DNA from: Fontimicrobium_A sp034506455
GTDB lineage: Bacteria; Zhuqueibacterota; Zhuqueibacteria; Residuimicrobiales; Krinioviventaceae
DNA: 17,956 nt
Assembly: GCA_034506455.1 (NCBI GenBank)
Contig: JAPDPN010000056.1
Span: forward strand, 1 to 17,956
Direction of reading: 5' to 3'
The translations under genes and the position numbers were made by a program. This document shows positions 1 to 8,529 of this stretch, piece by piece. Under the pieces are notes generated by a model, which was not told the DNA's origin, made no database searches, and was given only the letters and a program-made list of their open reading frames with translations. Positions within the stretch are counted from its first letter, which is position 1. Each line of letters begins with the position of its first letter.

Positions 1-3000
1 TCATTTTGCGGATTTGCGTGAACTCGCCTGCCGTAATGCGGCAATAGTAAATACCTGTGGGAACCGATTGACCGGTCTCATCGCGGGCATCCCATACGAT
101 CGTATGGATGCCGGCCGGGTATTCGCCGTCTGCAAGAACACGGACGGTCTTGCCGGTCAGGCTGTAGACGGCAAGTTTGACCGGTCGCGCGGCGGGCAAT
201 TCGAATTGAATCGTCGTGGTCGGGTTAAATGGGTTGGGATAGTTTTGACGCAGGGCAAACTCTTTCGGCAGTTCAATGATTGCTTCCACTACACCCAGTT
301 CGGTGATTGCGCCCGTCGTCTCGTGTTCAAGCAGCTGATAATACCATCGTTCACCTGCCTGCACTCGTTCGTCGATAAAGCTGTAGACTCCGTCAGTCCG
401 CGGGACGATAAGGGAAGTATTGATCGGCGTAAAGGGTCCTTCTTTGCTGCGGCTGCGCTGAATCGTAAACCCGAGCAGGTTTTTGACCGACTTGGTGCGC
501 CATTCAAGTTCTACACGGCCGTTCTTGACCGAGGCAGTAAAGGATTCCAACTCCACAGCCGCCAACTTGCTCAGGTGGATGCGCCAGCTTTTGCTTACTT
601 GTTCCGAGCCGTCCGAGACGATGACGCGGACCACGGCAAAGGAATCCGGAAAGGCTTGTTTGGAAAAGATGATCACCGGTAATTCGGGCTGGTCGCCGGC
701 AAACAACTCTTCGCGCGGCGTCGAGACCATCCAGGCGTATGAAAGCGGGTCGTTGTCCGGGTCGACGGCCTGCACTTCAAAGCTCAGCGGCGTGTTGAAT
801 GGCAGGATCAGCAGGGTGTCTGCCGGTGAAAAGCCGAGAATCTGCGGAGCGCTGTTTCGGGCGACAACCGAAATGCGAACCACCGTGCTGTCGGCGGCGT
901 GGAAGGGGTCGCTGATCCTGAAAGTGACCAGATGATCTCCTGCATCCGCATTAGTAGGCGACCAGCGAAAAGTCTGCGTTGCCTCGGCGTCGAATTGGGC
1001 GCCGCGCGGCAGATTACGGACGCTGTAAAAGACCTGATCTCCATCCGGATCGACCGCTCTGACCTGGAACTGCAGCAGGTTTCCGGCCTCCACCGTGCGG
1101 TTGCGCTGCAGCGGCGGACTAAAGGTCGGCGCCGAATTGACGACGATGATTGTATAGGTGACCGGCGGGTGGAGGGCGTTAAGCGCTCTGAACTCGATTT
1201 GCTGGGTTCCGCTTAGCCCGACAACCCAGGTCGCTTTGGCCGTCCCGTCTGCACCAGTGCGCAGCGGCATGGTCTCTTTGATATATCCTTGACCCAAAGT
1301 CGGCGTGACCTGGATCGATTCATTCCGCAGCGGCCGATTAAAGGCGTCGAGTGCTTTGACGGTTGCGCTGAGCTCGACCTGCGGCCTCACCTGCAATCCG
1401 TCCGGCGAGAGCTTGACCAAAGTAATGGTACGCTGCCCCTGTACAATTGCCGTAAAAAGAACGGCGCCGTAATTGCCTGCGTTTGCCCGTATCAGGTGCA
1501 GCCCCTGCTGTGCTCCGGCGCGGAGAAGCGCCTGCGCCTCGCCCTGCTGATCCGTATAGGGGCGCGTAGAGGTCAACCATTCACCCTGACCTTGCAGGAT
1601 CGAAAAATCAACCGGAAAGTTGGTGATCGGCTTGCCGGTCGGATCCGTCACTTTGACACGAAAGGCGGAAGGCAACGGTTGATTGACGAGAGCTATCAAG
1701 GAGTCGCCGGAGACGATGCGCACGCGGCCTTCAGCCGGCGGCAGCGCATAGGCAATAATATCGACGGGCTGCTCGATCCCTTGAATGCGGGCGCGCAGCT
1801 TTTGTTCATGATTCGCATCGCTGAGGGTGTCTCCCAATGTCCAGGTCACCATGGCGCGGCCGTCTTCTGCGGTCGATACCGGCTGAGGCTCTTTAATGCT
1901 TCCGCCGCCGCGCAGCACAAAGAAATACACCGGCAGATTCTTGACCGGGTGCGCCCAAGCGTCCTGCACCAGTACGCCGACCGGCTGGGGTAGGGTTTTG
2001 CCTTTTTCCTGCGACTGTCCGGAATTCAGAACCGATACGAGGGCCGGCGGGCCGGCAATAAATTCGATCGTGGTCGAGAGGATCGGCTGCTGGTTGACCA
2101 GAGCGTAAATCGTCGCTTTGCCGATGTTGATGGAAGTGACCGAGCCGCGCGTTACACCCTCCGCATCGGTCGGCAGAGTGGGCTGCGAGATAAATACATC
2201 GAGACCCACAGCCTGCAGGGACACCGATTGCGAGGTAATCGGGTTATTGTACCTGTCCCGCAAGCGTACGGTCACAGGCGAAGNNNNNNNNNNNNNNNNN
2301 NNNNNNNNNNNNNNNNNNNNNNNNNNNNNNNNNNNNNNNNNNNNNNNNNNNNNNNNNNNNNNNNNNNNNNNNNNNNNNNNNNNGTATAAGAGATAAAAGT
2401 GACTTCTACATTATTGACGCCGATGCCGTTTTTATCCACGACACGTACTACAAACGGCTCCGGTAATTCGCTATTCACGCGGCCGATTTGGTTGTTGCCG
2501 CTGACGTAAAGCAGCGCTTCGGGATCTCCCGGCGCCAGAAAAGCGCGGAAAATCTGCGGACTGTCAATAAGAGGAATGCCGTTGCGCAGCGCCGTTGCTT
2601 CGACGCGTTGTTCATACTCGGTCGGCCCCATGGTGTATAATGCCTGAGCCTGACCAAAGGCATTGGTGTATTCGGTAATTTCAGTCCTGCCGTTCAATGA
2701 GCCGCCGCCTTGCGCTACGCGAAACGTGACCGGATGGTTAGCTATTGGATTATAAAACGAATCTGTAACCGTGACGACAAAGTACTCGTTGAGCGCCTGA
2801 CCGGAAATGCCTCTTTGGTTGTCGCCGCCGCTCTTTACCAGTCGCGCCGCAGGACCTGTCGTGCCGGTAGCGGTAAAGTTGATCTGCGGCAGGGGAGTTC
2901 CGACGGCCGCAGCTACGGCGGCGTTGCGTCCTACGCGCGGCCCCAACTGCCAGAAAGCTTGGGCAAATCCCTGCGCGTCGCTCAGTACGACGATGCTGCT

Positions 3001-6000
3001 CTCGCCGTTGAATGATCCGCCTCCCTCGGTTACGGCAAACCGAACCTCGTAATTCTTGACCGGATTATCGAGCACATCGAAGAGCCTAACCTTGAGCGGT
3101 TCAGGCAGTCTTCTGCCCGCCGGGCCGGTTTGGTTATTGCCGGAAATGTAGACGATGCGCGTAGGCGGACCGGGTATCGCCGAAGCTTTAAAGACAACCG
3201 GAGATCCGGCCGCGCTTTGTGCACGCGCTTCAAAAACATAGATTGTATCACCGGCGGCGGTGCCGAGGGTCGGCCGCGCCGAAGCATAGCCTTGGCTGTC
3301 GGTCAGCACGGCGACCGAATCACTGCCGCCGAACTTGGCGCCAAAAGTCAAGGCCTTGAAGCGGATGACCTCCCCACCCAGGGGAACGTTCATGTTATCG
3401 ACCAGTCGCACCCGCAGAGGCTGCGGCAGTTCGGTATTAATTTGCGCTGTTTGCCGATCACCCGAGACGTACAATAGTCTGCGCAAAGGCTGCTGTGCCG
3501 ATGCGGTAAAAGTCAGTGGACTGTTCTGCAGCGCCGTTCCGCTGTATTCCGAAGTCACATATACACTTTGGATTCCCAGAGTGGGTCCTAAAATCCAATT
3601 GGCTTGAGCAATTCCCTCTGCATCGCTCGTCACGTTAATTTGCGCCAAAAGAGATCCGCCGGTCGTCAATCTGCCGCCGCCGGAAGCTACGGTAAACTGA
3701 ACCGCATGGCCGCTGATGGGGTTGCCGAACCGATCGGTGACGCGGGCGCGAAGCGGAGTCGCTAGCGGCTCATTGATAAAGCCGCTTTGTGCATCGCCGC
3801 CTGCCTTGGCCAAAACGGCCGGAACATCCGCAACCGCCGTCAGCTCATATACGTCCGGCGAACCGACCAAGGGAGCGCCGTTGAATTCCGAGGCAACTCG
3901 GATTTGGTTGATGCCTGCTGCTCCGGCAACCGGTCCAAGAATCCACTGTATGCGCGCTCTTCCGTCGCTTTCGCTCAATACCTGCTGCGTGGTGACCGAA
4001 GAAGTTGAAGAAAGCGAACCGTTTCCGGACAGGATCGTAAAAGTCACCGGATGTCCTGCAACGGGTTGATCATCAGTGGTCAGCACACGATAGACGAGCT
4101 CATAAGGCTGACCAACGACTGCCCGCTGGGAAAAATTAATGTCGCGAACCAATCTGGCTGCGTCAATACGTCGAGGTAAAATGACCAGCGTCTGGTTGAC
4201 CGGAACGCCGGTATGTCGGCGTTCCGAACCGTCCGGCATAATAACTTTGACGTCTACGCGTGTCTCTTGATCCACTCCAAAATGCTGAACCAATGATGAC
4301 TGGCTTTTGTAGCCGTTCACCGGCAGGATTTCCCGATAGCCCAATAACGCCGTCGGAACGTTGTAGGAACCATTTCGATATACGAAAATTTTAGCGCCGA
4401 TTCCTGCGGCGTTTCCGGAATTATCCGCCACTTTCACCTTGAGAAAATTTTTGCCGCTCTGGATGTCATTCCGGAACAGATAGCTGCGGCTGTAATTCTT
4501 TTTTTCGCCGGTTTTGGCATCGGTTGCCTGACCGCCGCGGCTGGCTGCATAGATGTCTAAACGGCCGTCGTCATTGATATCCAAAAGCACACTACCACGG
4601 CCGTCGGCAAAGTTGTATTCGACTCCGGTCCCGGTTCGTTCGATAAATCGTGTGCCGTCATTGCTATAAATTTTGCCGGTACCATTGACGGCGACGGCAA
4701 AAAGATCGAGCTTACCGTCGTTGTTCCAATCCCCTAACTGTACTCCCATGGTATTGATGGGTACCGACCACTGTCCGGAGACGTTGTTAAAGTTGAAATT
4801 TCCATCGTTTCGAAACACCTCGACCCGACCGGATGTTCGATTGGCGACAAAAAGATCCAGATCACCGTCGTTGTCCCAATCGGCTAAAGTAGCCGAGCTG
4901 CCGACGCCGGTAAATGAAAGGGTGGCGCCGTTCACAAAGGTGCCGCTGGCGTTGTTTTTGACAACCTGGACGCCTGTCTCATGTACCAGGGCTAAATCTG
5001 TAAAACCGTCCCCGTCGAGATCTCCGGCCGCGACTGCTTGATATTTAAAGGCCGATGAACGAAAGTTTTCCAATCCCCGCGTCTGTACGACAAAATTGCC
5101 GCGGCCGTCATTAACATACACTTTATGCTGAGCAGCTTGGCAGACTACGACGATATCGTAATCGCCGTCGCGATCGATGTCAATAATGGTTCCGCCGTTG
5201 CAGTCCGAGGCTGCGTCTCCCGAAAGACGATTGGATGCATCGACAAACGTGCCGTTGCCGTTATTTAAATAAAGCTTATTGGGCAGTTTGGGATAGTCGG
5301 GGGTACGATGAAAATTGACGACAAAAACATCCATATCGCCGTCTTTGTCAAAATCTGCCGGTAGACTCTGGTAAGAATAACCGGCGTCGGCCAATCCGCG
5401 GGATGAACTTTCTTCTTTGAAAGTTCCGCTCGTCTGCATATACAAGAGATTCGGCGTCTCGATACCGGCACCCATAAATCGGGAGATATAAAGATCTTCG
5501 GCATTGTTCGCATCCAAATCGGCCACGATAACGCCTTGACCGCCGATTTGCCTCTCAGCCATTTCGGCCGATGGAACAGCAATATTGGTAAATGGAAAAT
5601 TGGTATCGGGAACAAATATCTTCAAGTCTTTATAAGTCACACCCATCATGGTGGTTTTGTAATAATTATCGCGACCTAAAAAGATATAGGCAAAAGTTTC
5701 AATTTGACCGGAAAAGGCATGTTCAGTTAAGACTTGACCATCCAAAAGCACCTTGATGGAGGACCGGTTCCAGATAATGGAGAATTTGTAATCTCGATTG
5801 CGATCCCAAGTACGTTTGGCAACCTCGCTGGTTTTTCGCTCGGTTGCAGGATTGGCTCCGTAAAATGCGGCAGATACAAATTTAAAGTCGCGGTTAATAG
5901 AGGCATATTTGGGTTCCGTCTTTAAAAAGGCATAGGAGGCGGGAGACGGGTCAACTTCGTCAAAATTTCCGGCGCTGCGGGAGTGAAGCGCAAAAAGAAT

Positions 6001-6282
6001 CCACTCGTTATTGATGGTCGGCATCATGCCCCGCATCGTCACTTCCATCGTGCCTTCAGCCGGCAGAGCGGCGGCGCAGTCGATGCGCAGCTGGCCGCTG
6101 CCGGATGTTGCTCGCCAACCCTGAGAGGTAAACTCTCCGGCGTAGGAGGTGATCTGGCCGATGGCGTTCGGGGCATTACTGGTCAGCGGCACATGATAAA
6201 GCAGCCGTGTATGCTGTTGAGCTGCGGCTGAAAGAGACAATGCTAAAACCAAAGGAATGATGAAACGATGGTATATAGGCAT
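1..6282 (-). CDS. Giant secreted multidomain surface protein (FG-GAP/ASPIC, Big_1 array, T9SS sorting tail), 3'-partial
   Basis: Probably a cell-surface or secreted adhesin/stalk-like protein exported by Sec and then type IX secretion; its ligand is unknown. The start is ATG at 6282, because GGAG lies 5 nt upstream; a GTG two codons earlier overlaps that site. Order, from the N terminus: signal peptide (about 1-21); LamG/concanavalin-like domain (about 24-225); seven FG-GAP/VCBS repeats (about 245-585) with DxDxDGxxD calcium motifs; UnbV/ASPIC domain (about 610-705); Big_1-like Ig repeats from about 708. The assembly gap at 2284-2383 interrupts repeat 6. Beyond it the protein continues in another frame, open from 2283 to the window edge: more Ig repeats, two cadherin-like modules, an FN3-like module and the QNYPNPFNP sorting domain. 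In the pre-gap frame a TGA appears at 2274-2272, which I read as an artefact of the arbitrary gap size. The last few residues lie outside the window. The gene is transcribed divergently from the TIM-barrel lipoprotein gene. Confidence 0.9.
2..275 (-). other. Por/type IX secretion C-terminal sorting domain (type A)
   Basis: The visible C-terminal 90 or so residues begin LPKEFALRQNYPNPFNP and continue through TIQFELP, VYSLTGKTVRVL and the IHTIVWDARDETGQSVPTG and YYCRITAGEFTQ strands to RKM at the window edge. This is the classic FCB-group sorting domain that sends cargo through the type IX system and is normally cleaved off. Family tails usually end about 4-6 residues after this RKM, so the stop codon should lie just outside the window. 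Confidence 0.9.
290..1140 (-). other. Cadherin-like and FN3-like modules of the giant surface protein
   Basis: After the Ig array come two modules starting NSAPTFSPP and NSAPQILGFSP. Each has the AVDPDGD/AVDPDNDPLSY motif typical of cadherin-like or He_PIG domains in bacterial surface proteins. They are followed by an FN3-like segment (VELESFTASVKNGRVELEW to about ELGVVEAII) that very often precedes T9SS sorting tails. I assigned these by recognising motifs; exact domain limits are approximate. Confidence 0.7.
1140..2283 (-). repeat. Big_1-like Ig repeats 7-10 (after the gap)
   Basis: Reading the minus strand in the frame that stays open to the sorting domain gives a repeat missing its first 20 or so residues (entry at VRLRDRYNNPI), then three more copies. 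They carry cores such as VGVLVQDAWAHPVKNLPV, RVKVTDPTGKPITNFPV and ATVKALDAFNRPL, each followed by a D(A)EG/DGR/DQQGEAQ segment. They are more diverged than the copies before the gap. Together with those, at least ten repeats are visible; whole repeats could also be missing inside the gap. Confidence 0.72.
2284..2383. other. Scaffold gap of 100 N inside the giant surface gene
   Basis: A run of exactly 100 N, a conventional placeholder for a gap of unknown length. The reading frames on the two sides differ. If neither flank has an indel, the true length must leave remainder 2 when divided by 3, so 100 is not the real size. The missing halves of repeats 6 and 7 add up to about 85 residues, roughly 255 bp, if no whole repeat is lost. 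Confidence 0.95.
2384..4165 (-). repeat. Big_1-like Ig repeats 1-6 (before the gap)
   Basis: Five complete Ig-like repeats and the start of a sixth, each about 105-115 residues. Each unit opens with a pattern like LLYVSGNNQ or LVKSGGDNQ, continues with a core resembling VRVVDxxxNPV...VTF and a GGGS strand turn, then an alanine/glycine-rich D(A)QGxAQAxWxLGP segment, and closes near SPxxFxA. This is the pattern of bacterial Ig-like domain 1 (invasin/intimin type), which builds rigid extracellular rods. The copies are clearly diverged at protein level. Repeat 6 is cut by the gap after VTFISY. Confidence 0.8.
4535..5545 (-). repeat. Seven FG-GAP/VCBS repeats (beta-propeller)
   Basis: Seven copies of an FG-GAP core recur about every 45-60 residues: ADLDANNAED, ADFDKDGDMD, IDIDRDGDYD, GDLDGDGFTD, ADWDNDGDLD, GDWNNDGKLD and LDINDDGRLD. 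Seven is the blade number of integrin-alpha-type propellers, so they probably form one complete propeller. The acidic positions of DxDxDGxxD bind calcium in this family. The first copy has lost the DG core and may bind calcium poorly. An ASPIC/UnbV domain follows, which is the usual order in CRTAC1-like proteins. Confidence 0.85.
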
Positions 6283-6558
6283 GTTCACTCCAAAATTATC
6301 ACTTTATTTACCGCAAAGACTATGAACGGCTGTATTCGATGCAAAGATTAGGCCTGCAGTTTACCCATGGGGTTTCGGGCATGCAGACAGACGCGCCCAA
6401 ATAATCGGACAAACTTTGTTTTCCTTTAAATTATCGCCAAATAAAACCTTGTATTCCGGTTCGGCAGCAGCATTTATTTTTAGAATTGGATGTCTTGTTT
6501 TGTTGCACCTCATGACAGGATGTTTTATTACGAAACGAATCATTAGACTGCAAAAAGG

Positions 6559-6587
6559 TTGTCAGATAGGAAAAATTTTTGTACTAT
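6559..6587 (+). promoter_or_regulatory. Candidate sigma-70-like promoter for the TIM-barrel lipoprotein gene
   Basis: TTGTCA (6559-6564) and TACTAT (6582-6587) are separated by 17 bp, a 5/6 and a 4/6 match to the housekeeping consensus. Transcription would start near 6594, giving a leader of about 36 nt before the AGAGGAG ribosome site at 6615-6621 and ATG 6630. Housekeeping promoters differ in some FCB bacteria, so this is only a candidate. The rest of the divergent region 6283-6629 is AT-rich, and I see no gene, tRNA or strong hairpin in it. Confidence 0.4.
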
Positions 6588-6629
6588 GCAATACGACGGG
6601 GGGAAACCTTTTGCAGAGGAGAAGAATTC

Positions 6630-7478
6630 ATGAAGCAACAAACGAGACGTACTTTTTTGAAAGAAAGCGGAGCCGTAATTGCGGCAACCGCTTTATTGGG
6701 ATGCCAAAAAAAGGAGAGCACCCCTTCGGCAGCGATTCCCTTAGGCGTTCAGCTTTATTCCGTGCGCAAAGAGTGTGAACAGAATTTGCCCGCCGCTTTG
6801 GAGGCGGTAGCCAAAATCGGCTATCAGGGCGTCGAGTTTGCCGGTTTTTACAACTATACCGCCAAAGATTTGAAAGCGCTTCTGGATGCCAACGGCCTCA
6901 AATGCTGCGGTTCCCACACTCCTTTCGATGCCCTTCTGCCGGAAAATTTCGAAGCAACAGTGGCATTTAACCATGAACTTGGCAACAAGTATCTCATCTG
7001 CCCCTGGCTGCCGGAGGAACGGCGCAAGACGATCGATCAATGGAAGGAACTGGCGGAATTTTTCAACGAGCTGGCCGAAAAAGTTAAACCGCACGGCATG
7101 AGAATCGGCTATCATAATCATCATTTCGAGTTCCAAACTTTGGAAGGGCAGCTGCCTTGGGATGTATTTGCCACGCATACGCGGGAAGACGTCATTCTGC
7201 AGCTGGATACAGGCAATGCGGCAAGCGGCGGCGCCGATGCCTATCAGACGCTCATCAAATACCCAAAACGCGCAGTGACCATCCACTTGAAAGAGTTTTC
7301 CAAGAGCAACCCCAATGCCGTACTCGGCGAAGGCGACATTCCGTGGAAAGATGTGTTCACATTTTGTGAAACCCAAGGCGGCACCGAGTGGTACATTGTC
7401 GAAGAAGAAAAAGACATCTATCCGCCGCTGGTTGCGATCGAAAGATGCTATAAAAATTTTAAAGCTTTGAAGGGCTGA
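6630..7478 (+). CDS. Tat-exported lipoprotein, sugar phosphate isomerase/epimerase (TIM barrel)
   Basis: Predicted envelope-located enzyme of the AP-endonuclease-2/xylose-isomerase-like TIM-barrel family; the substrate is unknown, but sugars or inositols are typical. ATG 6630 was chosen because AGAGGAGAAG lies just upstream and the protein then opens with an export signal; an upstream in-frame start at 6579 adds unrelated residues. The 282 residues begin with the twin-arginine motif TRRTFLK (5-11), then a hydrophobic stretch and the lipobox LLGC with Cys25, so Tat export and lipid anchoring are likely. Barrel residues that usually bind a divalent metal or substrate are visible: E69 (GVEF), the YHNHHFEF strand (161-168), D193 (QLDTGN), H219 (IHLKEF) and the VEEE strand near 257-260. 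It stands alone and ends at a terminator. The fold and export are well supported; the reaction is not. Confidence 0.88.
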   Translation: MKQQTRRTFLKESGAVIAATALLGCQKKESTPSAAIPLGVQLYSVRKECEQNLPAALEAVAKIGYQGVEFAGFYNYTAKDLKALLDANGLKCCGSHTPFDALLPENFEATVAFNHELGNKYLICPWLPEERRKTIDQWKELAEFFNELAEKVKPHGMRIGYHNHHFEFQTLEGQLPWDVFATHTREDVILQLDTGNAASGGADAYQTLIKYPKRAVTIHLKEFSKSNPNAVLGEGDIPWKDVFTFCETQGGTEWYIVEEEKDIYPPLVAIERCYKNFKALKG

Positions 7479-7489
7479 TGAGCGAAACG

Positions 7490-7515
7490 GCGGGCTTTTT
7501 TAAAAGCCCGCTTTG
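7490..7515 (+). terminator. Intrinsic terminator after the TIM-barrel gene
   Basis: A perfect inverted repeat, GCGGGCTTTT (7490-7499) and AAAAGCCCGC (7502-7511), starts 12 nt after the stop codon and is followed by TTTG. The GC core with internal T and A runs could work on either strand. It separates this gene from the TSP3 protein gene. Confidence 0.75.
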
Positions 7516-7582
7516 TTGTAGGCTTTGGTAAAAGCGCGACCGGCAGGCAGGAGACAGCAGAATGTAAAGCGAGGGTTTGAAA

Positions 7583-8527
7583 ATGATCCGATTCCGCATG
7601 ATGTTGCTGGCGGCGTTTTGCCTTTCAGCTTCTGCCGGCTCTGCCGGAAAAGAAGCAACAGCTCTGCCGAGAGCAACGGTGGAGGAGCTCACCAAAACCG
7701 CTTCATTGCCCCGAAAACTTGTCATTCGCGATGCGACCAAGGTCTACTGGTCTTTCTTTATCTCTAATTATTTTGGCTTCGACGAACTTTGGACCTCTTA
7801 CTCCCATGACTTGAAAAATTGGAGCAGGCCATTATATACCGGCATTCCAATCCTCCCCAGCCGCAATTATAAAATCCGTGTTACGACCAACTCGATCGAA
7901 GCAGATTGGTTCGAACCCTTTGATTGGGATCAGAGTCGGCGTTACTTCCGGAGTTCTATCGACACGACCGTTCATGGATACGCAATTTTCAAGCATATTT
8001 TATACGGAGATGCAGACGCCGACGGCTTAACCGACCTTGCCGAGGAAATATTGTGGACCGATCCAAACGACATGGATACGGACGGCGACGGCATGGCCGA
8101 CGGTTATGACCTTAATCCGTTGGCGGCACCCCCCGAAGAGATGACGCCCTCCGAGCAGCTGCATCGGCTGTTGATCGAAAGCGTTTTGGAAGACTTGCCC
8201 TCCCATCAACTGGTGATTGTCGAACAGCCCGGCGATCGCGCGCTGGAGTACGGCAGACCTTACGGACTGGTTTTAAGCCTCTCACCGGCCGCCTGCGATG
8301 CCTATGTGGAAGCAAACGGCTATGGGGTGCCGATCTTGACCTGCACGGTTCAGCCGGAGGGCGAGCAGCACTACAAGGTTGTTTTTCAATTCTTCGTGGC
8401 ACCCGATGACGCTTGGGGCTATGATGCACACTTTTTTAGGGACGAAAAGGATCGGACCTATCATCTGGTCGGCGTGCCGGATGAATGGCGGGTTGACCCG
8501 AAAGGCCGAGAGGGACAGTCGAGGTAA
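7583..8527 (+). CDS. Secreted protein with bacterial TSP3 calcium-binding repeats, unknown function
   Basis: I do not recognise this 314-residue protein beyond one module. ATG 7583 is preferred because GAGGG (7571-7575) lies 7 nt upstream; a TTG at 7577 is too close to that site. Residues 1-22 form a signal peptide with a probable cleavage near SAGSA. Residues 45-140 are aromatic-rich (VYWSFFISNYFGFDELW) and may form a beta domain. Residues 143-177 carry two thrombospondin type 3 loops, DADADGLTD and DTDGDGMADGYD, which normally bind calcium. The remaining 130 or so residues match nothing I know. The stop codon is 2 bp before the ZIP transporter start, and GAGG within the last codons (8521-8524) serves as that gene's ribosome site, so the two are likely cotranscribed and perhaps translationally coupled. 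A metal-related role is possible but only inferred. Confidence 0.8.
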   Translation: MIRFRMMLLAAFCLSASAGSAGKEATALPRATVEELTKTASLPRKLVIRDATKVYWSFFISNYFGFDELWTSYSHDLKNWSRPLYTGIPILPSRNYKIRVTTNSIEADWFEPFDWDQSRRYFRSSIDTTVHGYAIFKHILYGDADADGLTDLAEEILWTDPNDMDTDGDGMADGYDLNPLAAPPEEMTPSEQLHRLLIESVLEDLPSHQLVIVEQPGDRALEYGRPYGLVLSLSPAACDAYVEANGYGVPILTCTVQPEGEQHYKVVFQFFVAPDDAWGYDAHFFRDEKDRTYHLVGVPDEWRVDPKGREGQSR

Positions 8528-8529
8528 AG

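Noticed and set aside
1289..1993. Plus-strand open frame of 234 codons at the left of the window
   Set aside because: The opposite strand is continuously open and encodes Ig-like repeats leading to the T9SS sorting domain; the plus-strand translation has no recognisable features.
6741..7376. Minus-strand open frame of 211 codons inside the TIM-barrel lipoprotein gene
   Set aside because: Shadow of a well-supported gene; no motif of its own.
7478..7531. Tiny open frame overlapping the stop codon of the TIM-barrel gene (ATGA overlap)
   Set aside because: It would be only 17 residues and consists mainly of the terminator hairpin; not a plausible gene.
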